Below, piece by piece: positions 1 to 9,414 of a DNA stretch of 36,672 nt. The notes beneath the pieces were generated by a model, which had not been told where the DNA came from, did not search any database, and worked only from the letters and a program-made list of their open reading frames with translations. Position 1 is the stretch's first letter; every line of letters starts with the position of its first letter. The translations under genes and the position numbers were made by a program. The DNA lies in NCBI GenBank assembly GCA_025451095.1, contig JANWLB010000112.1, forward strand, positions 1 to 36,672. Direction: 5' to 3'. The stretch is from Alphaproteobacteria bacterium (GTDB taxonomy: Bacteria; Pseudomonadota; Alphaproteobacteria; Micavibrionales; Micavibrionaceae).

Positions 1-1367
1 CACATATGGGCCAGCGCATAAACATTTCGCGGATCAGCGATGCTCGCCTGCGTGAAATGAGCAAGGGATTTATCAATCTGTCTCCGATTCTGGTAGATGA
101 AGCCCAGCATATTATTCGCACTGACGTCCTGCGGGTATAAAAGGGAGTATTTTTGATAGTAGGGAAAGGCGAGATCGGGCTGATTTCTGCCCACATTGTA
201 GGTCCACGCAATAAAATAAAGCCCGTGCGGATCTCTGTCCGATGTCCGGTCGTAATACGGGTCTTTTTCGACAGCCCGGCGGTAATATTCCAGCGCCTGG
301 TCACTGTAACCCACATTGTTCAGAGTTTCCGCGTATGACAGCGTAATAAAAGTGATGTCGGGATGATGTTTCATCAGGCGCTCATAGAGCGCCATGACAT
401 TCGCCCAGACGACGGGATCGGAATAATACTCTTCTGTCGTTTTGGCGCGGCCATCCGACCCTGACCACCAGGCCGCGAAACCTTCCTGTTCAGCATCACC
501 TCTTTGCCTTTGCCAGACATCCTCATCGTCATAGGCCTCCAGGGGCAGCATAAGAAGAATTGAATCCTCCGGCACTTTCCTTATCATATCAAGCGCGTAG
601 TTAAGAGCCTCCCCATCACGACCCATCCACTTTCTCTGCATGAAGTTCAAATAGGCTGAGTATATGGGATAGTAGTCAGGAACGCTGGTGGTGGCCTGAC
701 TGAATGCTTGCATCCCGCCTTCCCGGCCTTTCAGAAGAAAGGCATAATTAACAGCATATTCCTGTGTCACGCCCTCGCGGGGATCGAGGCTCAGGGCCTT
801 GATGATATCGTCATTGCCAATCTCAAGCAGCGCATGAAAGCTCTGCATGTTTGATTTTTTTGTTTCTGAAGCATAGCCCTCGCCACGCAGCTTCCAGGCA
901 TAATAATAATAAGCAACCGCCCGCGCCGTATAGGGAACGGCACTGTCGGGAAAGGCTTTCACCCACGCGTCAAAATGCGGCATGATATCTTTCATCTGTA
1001 TGCCCAGTTCATCGATCCAGTGACGGACGGCCACGGCCGTGCCCGCAGACAGACGCCCCGGCAATAGCTGCTTCTCCTCAATCATCAACCGCTGAACTTC
1101 TGCGTATTGTCCTGTTAGCAGAAGATTGAGAATTCTCTCGTTCTTCAACTGCCTCTGATAGGACGGGCTCTGGCTTTTCAGCGCCTCAGCCTCTTTTTCA
1201 AAACCCGCGACAGTCTGCCCGACGATGGCCTCAAGCGTCTGCCCCCGATGATCAGGGGCATGAGTCCGGTCGTTTTTCATGTGTTTGGAAATGGAAAACA
1301 TGAACATCATGCCGAACATCAGGGCTACCCCTGCCGCCAAGGCTAATTCTGCTCCTCTGACCCTCAT
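1..1367 (-). CDS. Membrane-anchored TPR-like protein resembling DUF4034 proteins (3' end outside window)
   Basis: The frame is open from the ATG at 1367 down to position 1, giving 455 residues with no stop, so the C-terminus lies beyond the left edge. Residues about 6-26 are one hydrophobic segment ([18 protein letters not shown]), a likely signal anchor. After it come helical stretches with TPR-like spacing. A region around residues 80-170 includes [20 protein letters not shown] and [10 protein letters not shown], a pattern I associate with DUF4034 proteins. A later part around residues 330-450 has clear TPR character ([17 protein letters not shown]). The ATG follows a purine-rich GGGGGCAGGG. 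It is divergent from lepA. The role is unknown: TPR arrays bind proteins, so a scaffold or processing-tolerance role is only a guess. The family name is from memory; the TPR call is firmer. Confidence 0.72.
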   Translation of the reverse strand, partial: MRVRGAELALAAGVALMFGMMFMFSISKHMKNDRTHAPDHRGQTLEAIVGQTVAGFEKEAEALKSQSPSYQRQLKNERILNLLLTGQYAEVQRLMIEEKQLLPGRLSAGTAVAVRHWIDELGIQMKDIMPHFDAWVKAFPDSAVPYTARAVAYYYYAWKLRGEGYASETKKSNMQSFHALLEIGNDDIIKALSLDPREGVTQEYAVNYAFLLKGREGGMQAFSQATTSVPDYYPIYSAYLNFMQRKWMGRDGEALNYALDMIRKVPEDSILLMLPLEAYDDEDVWQRQRGDAEQEGFAAWWSGSDGRAKTTEEYYSDPVVWANVMALYERLMKHHPDITFITLSYAETLNNVGYSDQALEYYRRAVEKDPYYDRTSDRDPHGLYFIAWTYNVGRNQPDLAFPYYQKYSLLYPQDVSANNMLGFIYQNRRQIDKSLAHFTQASIADPRNVYALAHM

Positions 1368-1511
1368 TTGCCCTGCCCCCGTAATATGTCCGGAAATTGT
1401 AAACGGAATTGGTTTTCTTACAAACCCGAAATCGGTCCGTTTTATGGAATGACCTTGACAAAAAGCACAATATTGATCAAACAACTAGCCTGTACACGCT
1501 ACCGGGACAAC

Positions 1512-3320
<1,809 letters not shown>

Positions 3321-3347
3321 CCGCGCGGCGCGCTGCTTTCTCCAAAT

Positions 3348-3376
3348 TTGCGCTCTTTTCCCGTCTTTGTTATACA
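3348..3376 (+). promoter_or_regulatory. Promoter implying a leaderless transcript for the HETGH protein
   Basis: A -35-like TTGCGC (3348-3353) and a -10-like TATACA (3371-3376) are separated by 17 bp. The ATG at 3382 begins six bases after the -10, where transcription would normally start, and no Shine-Dalgarno sequence precedes it. The expected mRNA would therefore start at or near the AUG. This is inferred from sequence only. Confidence 0.5.
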
Positions 3377-3381
3377 TAACC

Positions 3382-4524
3382 ATGAGTTTGGGGAGAGCCT
3401 TTTTCAAAGCTGTCAAAACCTACCTGTGCCCGACATCGCTGCGGGGACTGGCGGCGGCGATCCTGGCGCAGCAGGCCCTGCATCTGGGCGCAGGCCTGAT
3501 CCTTTATCCCAGCCCCCGGGATTATCTGCTGGCGGAAGGATTTAATGAAAAGGCCGTTGCCGCCGTCACGCCCCGCATACCCGCCTTCGTCCGGCCTGTG
3601 CCGCAAGACCGCGGCACTCTGGATAAAATATATGCGCTGACGGATGCGCCGACCCTTCTTGGTATTGCCGCGTCTCTTTATTATAACGCGCATTCCTTCC
3701 CCGGATATACGGTTGCCCTGGCCGGCTGCGACATCTGGGTGCCCAAAAAAGAGAGCTATGATCTCAGAAAGGAAATTGCCGACACCCTGCATGTCAGGCG
3801 CGAGGCGATCCGCCCCCTGCCTGTGAATGACAAGGATGCATGGCTTTATACCCTTACTCACGAGACAGGACATTGCCACCCGGTCAGGGAAACGCTGGCG
3901 ACAATTTCGCGCTTGTCCTCCGCCCTGCCGGAAAATCTGAGAAATGCGGCAGGATATGGCCCCTACGATACGCCCGGGAGAAGCTACGATTCAGAGCTCC
4001 ACTCTGATATGGGTGCCCTCACATTCATGAATGAAAGCACTGAAAGCGTTGGCATTGAAAGAATGGTTCTTTATTACCGTGCCGTATCACCGCTTAATAT
4101 CTGGAGCACGGAATTTGGCTATGCACATGACCTGGCTCTGCATATTGACGCCTCTCTCTCCGGCAAGCCTCCTCCGACGATGAAAGACGTCGTGGATTCA
4201 AGAAAGGAGCTTGTTGGCTATATCGCCAGATACCTGGAATCGATAAAAACAAAACCCCTTCAGGTTGCCCGAAAAATAGCTCCCGACCTGACGCCCCCAA
4301 AGACCGAAGATGACTCGATAGGGCGGCTATCCTTTCTGGCGGTACAGGGCACATTGAGAAAATACGGTGACGATATGTCTCCGTTCGCCCGCCGCCGGGC
4401 CGAGCTTTATATCCAAGGGATTGAGTATTTTGCCCCTTCCCTGACCGAAAGCTATATTCCTTCTCCGGCACAGACCGCCCCTGACCTGAAAAAAGATGAA
4501 CCCGCCGGGCCTGGTGTGATATGA
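3382..4524 (+). CDS. Unknown protein with HExxH metallopeptidase-like motif
   Basis: I do not recognise the family. The 380-residue protein has H160-E-T-G-H164, a zinc-binding HExxH pattern, in the context YTLTHETGHCHP. About 40 residues later comes SYDSELHSDMGAL (E205, H207, D209), which could supply a third zinc ligand as in gluzincin-type peptidases. The N-terminus is weakly hydrophobic (RGLAAAILAQQALHLGAGLIL) and might be a membrane segment. The start at 3382 is preferred over the TTG at 3367 because it fits the promoter spacing and has a normal N-terminus. The stop at 4522-4524 lies 7 nt before the next ATG, so it may be cotranscribed with prmB. Peptidase activity is inferred from the motif; substrate and location are unknown. 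Confidence 0.75.
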   Translation: MSLGRAFFKAVKTYLCPTSLRGLAAAILAQQALHLGAGLILYPSPRDYLLAEGFNEKAVAAVTPRIPAFVRPVPQDRGTLDKIYALTDAPTLLGIAASLYYNAHSFPGYTVALAGCDIWVPKKESYDLRKEIADTLHVRREAIRPLPVNDKDAWLYTLTHETGHCHPVRETLATISRLSSALPENLRNAAGYGPYDTPGRSYDSELHSDMGALTFMNESTESVGIERMVLYYRAVSPLNIWSTEFGYAHDLALHIDASLSGKPPPTMKDVVDSRKELVGYIARYLESIKTKPLQVARKIAPDLTPPKTEDDSIGRLSFLAVQGTLRKYGDDMSPFARRRAELYIQGIEYFAPSLTESYIPSPAQTAPDLKKDEPAGPGVI

Positions 4525-4531
4525 AGGCATC

Positions 4532-5479
4532 ATGAAGGCCGCTTACCGTCATACCTTTTCCTTACGAAAGGCCGTCCCGCGCCGCCCCCCCGCCACTGTC
4601 TTTGACGTCGTGCAGGATGCCGCCCGGCGCTTTGAGGAAGCCGGCCTTTCCTATGGCCACGGTACGTCGAACGCGTTCGACGATGCGGCCTTCATCGTGC
4701 TGGAAGTTCTGGGTTTGCCCATCGACAGTCTTGAAAAACGTAAAAACCGCCGCCTCAATGAGGCGCAGCAAAAAGCCGTCGCCGCGGCCGTTTCCGACCG
4801 GATCGCCACGCGCAAACCGTCCTCCTATCTTCTGAACAAGGCTTATATTCAGGGGATACCCTTTTACGTGGACGAGCGCGTGATCGTGCCGCGCTCCTTC
4901 ATCGGTGAACTTTTATATACCGAAGGCGGATTTTCACCGCCAGGCATGTCGGGCAACATCCTTACTGTTCTGGATTTGTGCACGGGGTCGGGATGTCTGG
5001 CCATTCTGGCGGCGCATATCTTTCCAGACGCCCGCATCGATGCCGTGGAGCTTTCTGCCGATGCCCTGGCGGTTGCGCGCAGAAACGTTACAGAAAGCGG
5101 CATGACGGCGCGCATCACTCTGTTTGAAGGCGACCTGTTCGCGCCGCTACAGGGCAAAAAATACGATCTGATTATCACCAATCCGCCTTATGTCGATGTC
5201 GAAGGCCTGGCCGCCCTCACCGCCGAGCACCGGCATGAGCCGAATCTGGCTTTTGACGGCGGCACGGACGGGCTGGACATCCTGCGCCGGATAGTGAGGG
5301 AAGCGCCGCAATATCTTACAGAGCGCGGCGGCCTTCTGTGTGAATCCGGGCGCGGCCGCACCGCTCTTGAGCAGGCCTTTCCCCACCTGCCCTTCTTGTG
5401 GCTGGAAACGGAAAACAGCACAGATGAAGTCTTCTGGATCACGCGCAGAAAGATGGAGCAACATGCACCCGGCTCTTAG
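4532..5479 (+). CDS. prmB: Ribosomal protein L3 N5-glutamine methyltransferase (PrmB)
   Basis: PrmB methylates a glutamine of ribosomal protein L3 with S-adenosylmethionine. The 315-residue protein has the class I methyltransferase fold: SAM-binding motif VLDLCTGSGCLAI, acidic post-strand VEL, and the catalytic NPPY tetrapeptide in TNPPYVDVEGL that binds the glutamine side chain. The segment FYVDERVIVPRSFIGELL separates PrmB from PrmC (HemK), and the N-terminal helical substrate domain is present. Start ATG 4532 has AAGG about 5 nt upstream; the competing ATG at 4521 is out of frame and stops after four codons. It follows the HETGH gene by 7 nt and overlaps the next gene by 17 nt, which suggests one transcript. 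Confidence 0.9.
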   Translation: MKAAYRHTFSLRKAVPRRPPATVFDVVQDAARRFEEAGLSYGHGTSNAFDDAAFIVLEVLGLPIDSLEKRKNRRLNEAQQKAVAAAVSDRIATRKPSSYLLNKAYIQGIPFYVDERVIVPRSFIGELLYTEGGFSPPGMSGNILTVLDLCTGSGCLAILAAHIFPDARIDAVELSADALAVARRNVTESGMTARITLFEGDLFAPLQGKKYDLIITNPPYVDVEGLAALTAEHRHEPNLAFDGGTDGLDILRRIVREAPQYLTERGGLLCESGRGRTALEQAFPHLPFLWLETENSTDEVFWITRRKMEQHAPGS

Positions 5480-6116
5480 ATCAGGCCTGTTTCTTATCAG
5501 CACCGCGCTGCTGGTCTTCCCGGCCGCAGCAAAGGACGACGGCAAAAAGGAGGAACCTTCGTGCGCTACCGCCTACGAGAAAGAGATCGCCTCTGTCTGG
5601 CCTATCGTCCATGACATGTTCGGCTTCAAGGCCGTCTTCGACAATTACAAAGATCTGTGCACCCGGCATTATCCGAAAGAAATTCAAGCCGTTCAGGCTT
5701 TCGCCGACCAGCTGCAAAAGCAGACGGATGCAGACATAGAAAAATCATATGAGGTTGTATCCTGGCTGATAGACAACAAAATGTCGGCCCGCGTTCCACC
5801 CTCCTGCCGCGACGACAAGCCGGCGCGCGAGCAGACGAAAAAAGAAATGCGGGTCAGCATGGATCGCCAGAGAAAACTCCTGGAAGCCCGGTTTAAGAAA
5901 AGTGGAAAACGCCTCAAATCAAAAGATGGCGATCTAAGCCTGTGCCAGAATCTTCCTGAGATGAAAGATAAAATCAGCAAGAGCCTCGACCCGGCGCTTG
6001 AAAACCCGCTCCTGAAACTCTCGGAGATGCGCCATATGGTCAGCCGCGATCCCGGTGCCACTCGCCCGCCCTACCGCCTTTACCGGCAGGCGCTCAGGGA
6101 AGTCGCCGCCCCCTGA
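5463..6116 (+). CDS. Small exported hypothetical protein with four cysteines
   Basis: No family recognised. The 217-residue product begins with a typical Sec signal peptide: basic start, hydrophobic GLFLISTALLVF and a likely cleavage after PAAA. The mature part is charged and helical, with four cysteines (SCATAY, DLCTRH, PPSCRD, LSLCQN) that could form two disulfides in the periplasm. The open frame extends upstream inside prmB, but ATG 5463 gives the signal peptide and is preceded by GGAG at proper distance, so it was chosen. It overlaps the end of prmB by 17 nt and is presumably translationally coupled. Export is well supported; function is unknown. Confidence 0.72.
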   Translation: MHPALRSGLFLISTALLVFPAAAKDDGKKEEPSCATAYEKEIASVWPIVHDMFGFKAVFDNYKDLCTRHYPKEIQAVQAFADQLQKQTDADIEKSYEVVSWLIDNKMSARVPPSCRDDKPAREQTKKEMRVSMDRQRKLLEARFKKSGKRLKSKDGDLSLCQNLPEMKDKISKSLDPALENPLLKLSEMRHMVSRDPGATRPPYRLYRQALREVAAP

Positions 6117-6132
6117 GAAATCTCCGGCGGGG

Positions 6133-6160
6133 GTGACTTGCATTAGAGATGTCCTATATT
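6133..6160 (+). promoter_or_regulatory. Possible promoter of the pirin gene
   Basis: GTGACT (6133-6138) and TATATT (6155-6160) are separated by 16 bp in the only sizeable gap before the pirin gene. A strong GGAGGA ribosome site follows at 6169-6174. The -35 is poor, so the call rests mainly on the -10 and the position. Confidence 0.35.
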
Positions 6161-6181
6161 ATCTGGTTGGAGGAAGTTTCC

Positions 6182-6883
6182 ATGATTCACATATATCCCT
6201 ATGAAAAGCTCGGTCAGGCCGATTACGGCTGGCTGAAGGCCCGCTACCATTTCAGCTTTGGTGACTACCACAACCCCGGCCGCATGGGCTTTGGCGCCCT
6301 GCGCGTCATCAACGACGATATTGTCAGGGGTGGCAATGGCTTCGACACGCACCCGCATAAAAATATGGAGATCATCACTTATGTGCGTAGCGGGGCGATC
6401 ACGCACAAGGATTCGATGGGCAATGAAGGCCGCACAGCAGCCGGCGATGTTCAGGTCATGAGCGCCGGCACGGGCGTCCTGCATTCGGAACACAACAAAG
6501 AATCCAGCGACACCAGCCTGTATCAGATATGGATCATTCCGCGCGAAAAAAACGTACAGCCGCGCTGGGATAGCGCCCTTTTCCCCAAGGAGCCTGCGAA
6601 TGACGCCCTGCCGCTTCTGGTTTCCGGCCGCAAGGAGGACGAGGGCAAGGGTGCGCTATTTATTCACGCAGATGCTGCCCTTTATGGCGGCCGCCTGAAA
6701 AAAGGCGCCTCGATTTCCCAGAAACTCCAGGGCAACGGCTATCTGCTCGTCTCCGAAGGCGCAGTCACGATCGAGGGCAAGACTCTTAAAAAGGGTGACG
6801 GCGCGGAAATTACAGATACAGACAGTATTACCGTGACAGCGCCGGGCGAAGAAGCTGAAATCATCCTGATCGATGTAGCCTGA
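6182..6883 (+). CDS. Pirin family protein (bicupin, YhhW-like)
   Basis: Pirins are bicupin metalloproteins; bacterial members such as YhhW have quercetin 2,3-dioxygenase activity in vitro, but their physiological roles vary. The 233-residue protein carries the N-terminal cupin metal site: two histidines in DTHPHKNMEIITYV, and His/Glu in VLHSEHNKES. A short second cupin follows (KKGASISQKL ... LLVSEGAVTIEGKTLKKGDG). The Trp-rich YQIWIIPREKNVQPRW segment is typical. Start ATG 6182 was chosen because GGAGGA lies 7 nt upstream; an in-frame ATG at 6149 has no such site and overlaps the promoter. It is probably monocistronic, with a candidate terminator after the stop. Substrate cannot be told from sequence. 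Confidence 0.93.
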   Translation: MIHIYPYEKLGQADYGWLKARYHFSFGDYHNPGRMGFGALRVINDDIVRGGNGFDTHPHKNMEIITYVRSGAITHKDSMGNEGRTAAGDVQVMSAGTGVLHSEHNKESSDTSLYQIWIIPREKNVQPRWDSALFPKEPANDALPLLVSGRKEDEGKGALFIHADAALYGGRLKKGASISQKLQGNGYLLVSEGAVTIEGKTLKKGDGAEITDTDSITVTAPGEEAEIILIDVA

Positions 6884-6892
6884 AAGGCCGGG

Positions 6893-6925
6893 CGGCCGTG
6901 TCTTCTGGCATCGGCCGTTCTTTTT
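6893..6925 (+). terminator. Possible intrinsic terminator after the pirin gene
   Basis: Two CGGCCG hexamers (6893-6898 and 6912-6917) can pair as a stem with a 13-nt loop and are followed by TTCTTTTT. The stem is short and each arm is self-complementary, so this is tentative. It overlaps the promoter region of the next gene. Confidence 0.35.
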
Positions 6926-6933
6926 GCTATACT
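6905..6933 (+). promoter_or_regulatory. Promoter of the ICMT-like methyltransferase gene
   Basis: CTGGCA (6905-6910) and TATACT (6928-6933) are separated by 17 bp, each matching four or five of six consensus positions. The ATG at 6965 follows a GGAG ribosome site, leaving a leader of about 25 nt. Confidence 0.5.
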
Positions 6934-6964
6934 GCAAACGGGACAACGCCGCACGGAGACCGCC

Positions 6965-7444
6965 ATGACCGATGATATACCCAAGGAAAAAGACAAGCCC
7001 GCCATCCGCATCATTCCCCCGAAACTGGCGGGCCTGACTCTGCTGGCCGGAATTATTGTCAACTTTGTAGTGCCGCTTCATCCGTTCGAATTCTGGACAT
7101 CGTTCTTTTTCGGCATGTTCATCGCCGCCTTTGGCGCCCTGCTCGTGACATGGGCGATCAAAACCTTTGCCATCAAGGGCACGAATTTACGAATTGACCG
7201 GCCCGCGACCTGCATAGTGGAATCCGGGCCTTTCAGCTTCAGCCGCAATCCCATCTATCTGGGCGGCGCGATCCTTTATGCAGGATTGGCGCTGATGTTC
7301 AATTCCGGCTGGTCTCTGCTGCTCCTTGCCCCGCTGATTTACGTGATCCGCACGAAAGTCATCACGCCGGAGGAAGAATATCTGGAGAAAAAATTCGGCA
7401 CCGTGTATCTGGATTACAAAGCGAAAGTCCGCCGCTGGATTTAA
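6965..7444 (+). CDS. Isoprenylcysteine carboxyl methyltransferase / phospholipid methyltransferase-like membrane protein
   Basis: An integral membrane methyltransferase of the ICMT/PEMT superfamily. The 159-residue protein has hydrophobic segments near residues 22-40, 43-66 and 94-128. The characteristic SAM-binding region GPFSFSRNPIYLGG is followed by the conserved C-terminal part with TPEEEYLEKKFGTVYLDYKAKVRRW. Bacteria lack prenylated CaaX proteins, so the natural substrate is unlikely to be isoprenylcysteine; small methyltransferases of this type act on lipids, thiols or other hydrophobic acceptors. Start ATG 6965 is preceded by GGAG. The stop overlaps by 4 nt the stop of the convergent small gene. 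Confidence 0.88.
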   Translation: MTDDIPKEKDKPAIRIIPPKLAGLTLLAGIIVNFVVPLHPFEFWTSFFFGMFIAAFGALLVTWAIKTFAIKGTNLRIDRPATCIVESGPFSFSRNPIYLGGAILYAGLALMFNSGWSLLLLAPLIYVIRTKVITPEEEYLEKKFGTVYLDYKAKVRRWI

Positions 7445-7725
7445 TCATCAGGATTTTTTTCATCAGAAGATGATTTTGCCGGCGTCCACCCCTTCCGAAA
7501 ATTTTTTCCGCAGACATCTTCAAAAGTTTTACCTTCAGGTACGTAATCACACATTACAAAATCACAAGAGTTCCCTGTTTTCTGCTCACAGACCTCCTTG
7601 GAAGAATAAACGGAAAAGTCTGGCTTGTCTGGCTTGCCTTCCTTCCCATTCGAAATCAGAAGCATGGTCAATCCCGCAAGGACGACAGCAGAAGAAAAAA
7701 TAAGAAAAATCTTTTTGTACCTCAT
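7441..7725 (-). CDS. Small membrane-anchored Cys-containing protein, unknown
   Basis: No family recognised. From ATG 7725 the product is 94 residues: a basic start (MRYKKIF), one hydrophobic span (LIFSSAVVLAGLTMLLI) and a short extracytoplasmic tail with four cysteines (KEVCEQ, NSCDF, VMCDY, EDVCG). The spacing suggests disulfides or metal binding outside the cytoplasm. ATG 7737 in the same frame is an equally possible start. The frame's upstream start at 7803 is unlikely because a good TATAAT lies between them, at 7762-7767. The gene and its upstream region are clearly richer in A+T than their neighbours, which may mark acquired DNA. It converges on the ICMT-like gene with a 4-nt overlap. 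Confidence 0.55.
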   Translation of the reverse strand: MRYKKIFLIFSSAVVLAGLTMLLISNGKEGKPDKPDFSVYSSKEVCEQKTGNSCDFVMCDYVPEGKTFEDVCGKNFRKGWTPAKSSSDEKNPDD

Positions 7726-7761
7726 AACACGTACCATACCAAAAGATTCAATTTTACTAAA

Positions 7762-7767
7762 ATTATA
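7762..7767 (-). promoter_or_regulatory. Consensus -10 box before the small Cys protein
   Basis: On the minus strand 7767-7762 reads TATAAT, about 25-37 nt before the two candidate ATGs. The matching -35 is poor (TTATTA at an 18-bp spacer). The surrounding 7740-7810 is AT-rich, including the palindrome TTTATTAATAAA at 7781-7792. Confidence 0.4.
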
Positions 7768-7865
7768 GCAACATATTGATTTTATTAATAAAATTGATTG
7801 CATAATTAAGCCCGCCTTTACCCCGCCTCCTTATAGTGGTCTTGACGAAAGGCAAGGCCGCTTCA

Positions 7866-8414
7866 ATGAAAAGAGACTTCAACAATAATTCTTCGGACAA
7901 ACTGCGGTTGACTGTTACCGGCGCCATGAGGGGTGTAGAGCGGCAGGTGGCTGCGCTGGCGCCTAATCCTGACAGACCTGACCATAGAGGCCTGCTTTTC
8001 GTCAAAACCGATTCAAGAGGCACTGCGCCGGGCTCACACGATGGCCTGATGGGCAGCCTGCTTCTGGACTGCCTGACCGGCGGTCTTCTCAGCCAGGCTT
8101 TTTCTGAGGCCCTGCACATGCCCGCCGCCGCGCAGGGTATGGATTGGGGCACTGTGGCTGATATCACCGACGAGATCTGGACTGACCGCCGAAGCAGCAA
8201 TGAAAATTTTGAACTAGGCGAACGCGGCACGATGACCCGCGCCTTCAACCGCCGTATGAGCGATCCGTTCGCGGACCGCCTGCGCGCCGCCTGGATTTCT
8301 GACCTGCCAGAACGGCAACGGCTGGAAGCCCGTTATGCCGCTCTGAGCCGTACCCTGGATGCCGCCGGACAGGAAAAGCTTCTGCCGCAGGCACAAAACC
8401 GCTTCGCCAGATAG
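7866..8414 (+). CDS. Hypothetical protein
   Basis: Not recognised. The 182-residue product starts KRDFNNNSSDKLRLTV and contains one moderately hydrophobic stretch, GLMGSLLLDCLTGGLLSQAF (near residues 62-81), and a charged helical C-terminus ending LLPQAQNRFAR. It has no signal peptide or catalytic motif that I can identify. ATG 7866 was preferred over the frame's earlier start at 7836 because an AAGG lies upstream and the N-terminus is more typical of a cytosolic protein. Codon use matches the neighbouring genes. A TTAA-N7-TTTA sequence at about 7806-7820 upstream resembles a degenerate CtrA site. It is followed by another unknown gene in the same direction after 81 nt. Confidence 0.6.
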   Translation: MKRDFNNNSSDKLRLTVTGAMRGVERQVAALAPNPDRPDHRGLLFVKTDSRGTAPGSHDGLMGSLLLDCLTGGLLSQAFSEALHMPAAAQGMDWGTVADITDEIWTDRRSSNENFELGERGTMTRAFNRRMSDPFADRLRAAWISDLPERQRLEARYAALSRTLDAAGQEKLLPQAQNRFAR

Positions 8415-8453
8415 AAATTCAGACTTGGGCCTATGTATGATAGAATGGACTTA

Positions 8454-8483
8454 TTGATTTTAAGCCTTTGATATACTCATAAT
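8454..8483 (+). promoter_or_regulatory. Possible promoter of the 305-residue unknown gene
   Basis: TTGATT (8454-8459) and CATAAT (8478-8483) are separated by 18 bp in an AT-rich gap. The ATG at 8496 lies 12 nt beyond the -10, so the leader would be very short and has no clear ribosome site. TATACT at 8472-8477 is an alternative -10. Confidence 0.35.
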
Positions 8484-8495
8484 TTCATAAAGCCC

Positions 8496-9413
8496 ATGCC
8501 GGAATTCAACACCAGTCTCCTGCGGGAAAAATTCACGATCTACGACGCCATGCCGGCGGATCTTTCCGACAAGGGTCCCGTCGTCGCCTTGAGCAACCGG
8601 CTATCCCTGCCCCTGAAAAGCGATGACGGCAAGACTATCGAGACTTTTATCATTCGCGCCCAGAACATGCATATGTGCGCCCGCATCGGCGCCCAGATCG
8701 CCAGCGAGTTTCAGGAGAACGGCCCTCTTCTCGGCCGCAAAAAGCCTTTCGACTGGCATGAAACCTATGAAACCCTGATCAGGGGATATGAGAAAAAATG
8801 GAATCCGAACCGCTGGGTTGCGATCTATCACAAGGGCCGGGTTATATTCGAGGATGGCGCGATCGAGCGGCATCCTTTTCTCGATATCATTGAGCAATGC
8901 GATGCCCGCAACAAAGACAACTATGAGAAGGCGGTAAGCGTCGCACAGGACGCCTTTAAACAGGCCGGGCGCCTGATTACCATCGATCACGATTCGAACA
9001 TCGCCCTGATCCTGGCCGTAACGCCGCTCGAGGGCAAGTGCGGCGTGATTGTACGCGGCCCCAGCCGCACGACGACGTTCAACCTGACAGCCCACAAGAA
9101 AAACGACCATGAGGTGCGCGTATCCAATTGCCTGAGCGCCGCCGCCGCTTTTCTCGAAGGCATACAGCTGGCCTTTTTTATCGGCATGACACGCAAAAAG
9201 ATCCTCTACGAGATGATCAGCGGCATATCGCCCGAAGCCAAACAGGCGGAAGATGCGGGCCAGAAGCTGGGACGCCTGAACACCGCGATCTCCCAGTTTG
9301 AAAGCCTGCTTGACGTCACCTATCGCCCTGAACGTCCCGAATTTTCGCGAATGATCAGCGATGCCGAGGATTTCGCGCGCAAAATATTCGCGGAGCAGGC
9401 CGGAAAAAAATAA
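8496..9413 (+). CDS. Hypothetical protein, 305 residues
   Basis: Not recognised. It is a soluble-looking protein with no signal peptide. It alternates beta-type segments (WVAIYHKGRVIFEDGAI, IALILAVTPLEGKCGVIV, RTTTFNLTAHKKN) with helical parts, and ends in a helical, charged C-terminus (QKLGRLNTAISQFESLLDVTY and DAEDFARKIFAEQAGKK). The region NCLSAAAAFLEGIQLAFFIGM is hydrophobic but probably a buried helix rather than a membrane span. Composition and codon use look like the flanking genes. The stop lies 1 nt from the stop of the convergent HD-like gene. No functional motif is visible. Confidence 0.7.
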   Translation: MPEFNTSLLREKFTIYDAMPADLSDKGPVVALSNRLSLPLKSDDGKTIETFIIRAQNMHMCARIGAQIASEFQENGPLLGRKKPFDWHETYETLIRGYEKKWNPNRWVAIYHKGRVIFEDGAIERHPFLDIIEQCDARNKDNYEKAVSVAQDAFKQAGRLITIDHDSNIALILAVTPLEGKCGVIVRGPSRTTTFNLTAHKKNDHEVRVSNCLSAAAAFLEGIQLAFFIGMTRKKILYEMISGISPEAKQAEDAGQKLGRLNTAISQFESLLDVTYRPERPEFSRMISDAEDFARKIFAEQAGKK

Positions 9414-9414
9414 A

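Noticed and set aside
1368-1511. In-frame 48-codon N-terminal extension of LepA
   Set aside because: It does not resemble LepA and covers the promoter region; the family start matches 1512.
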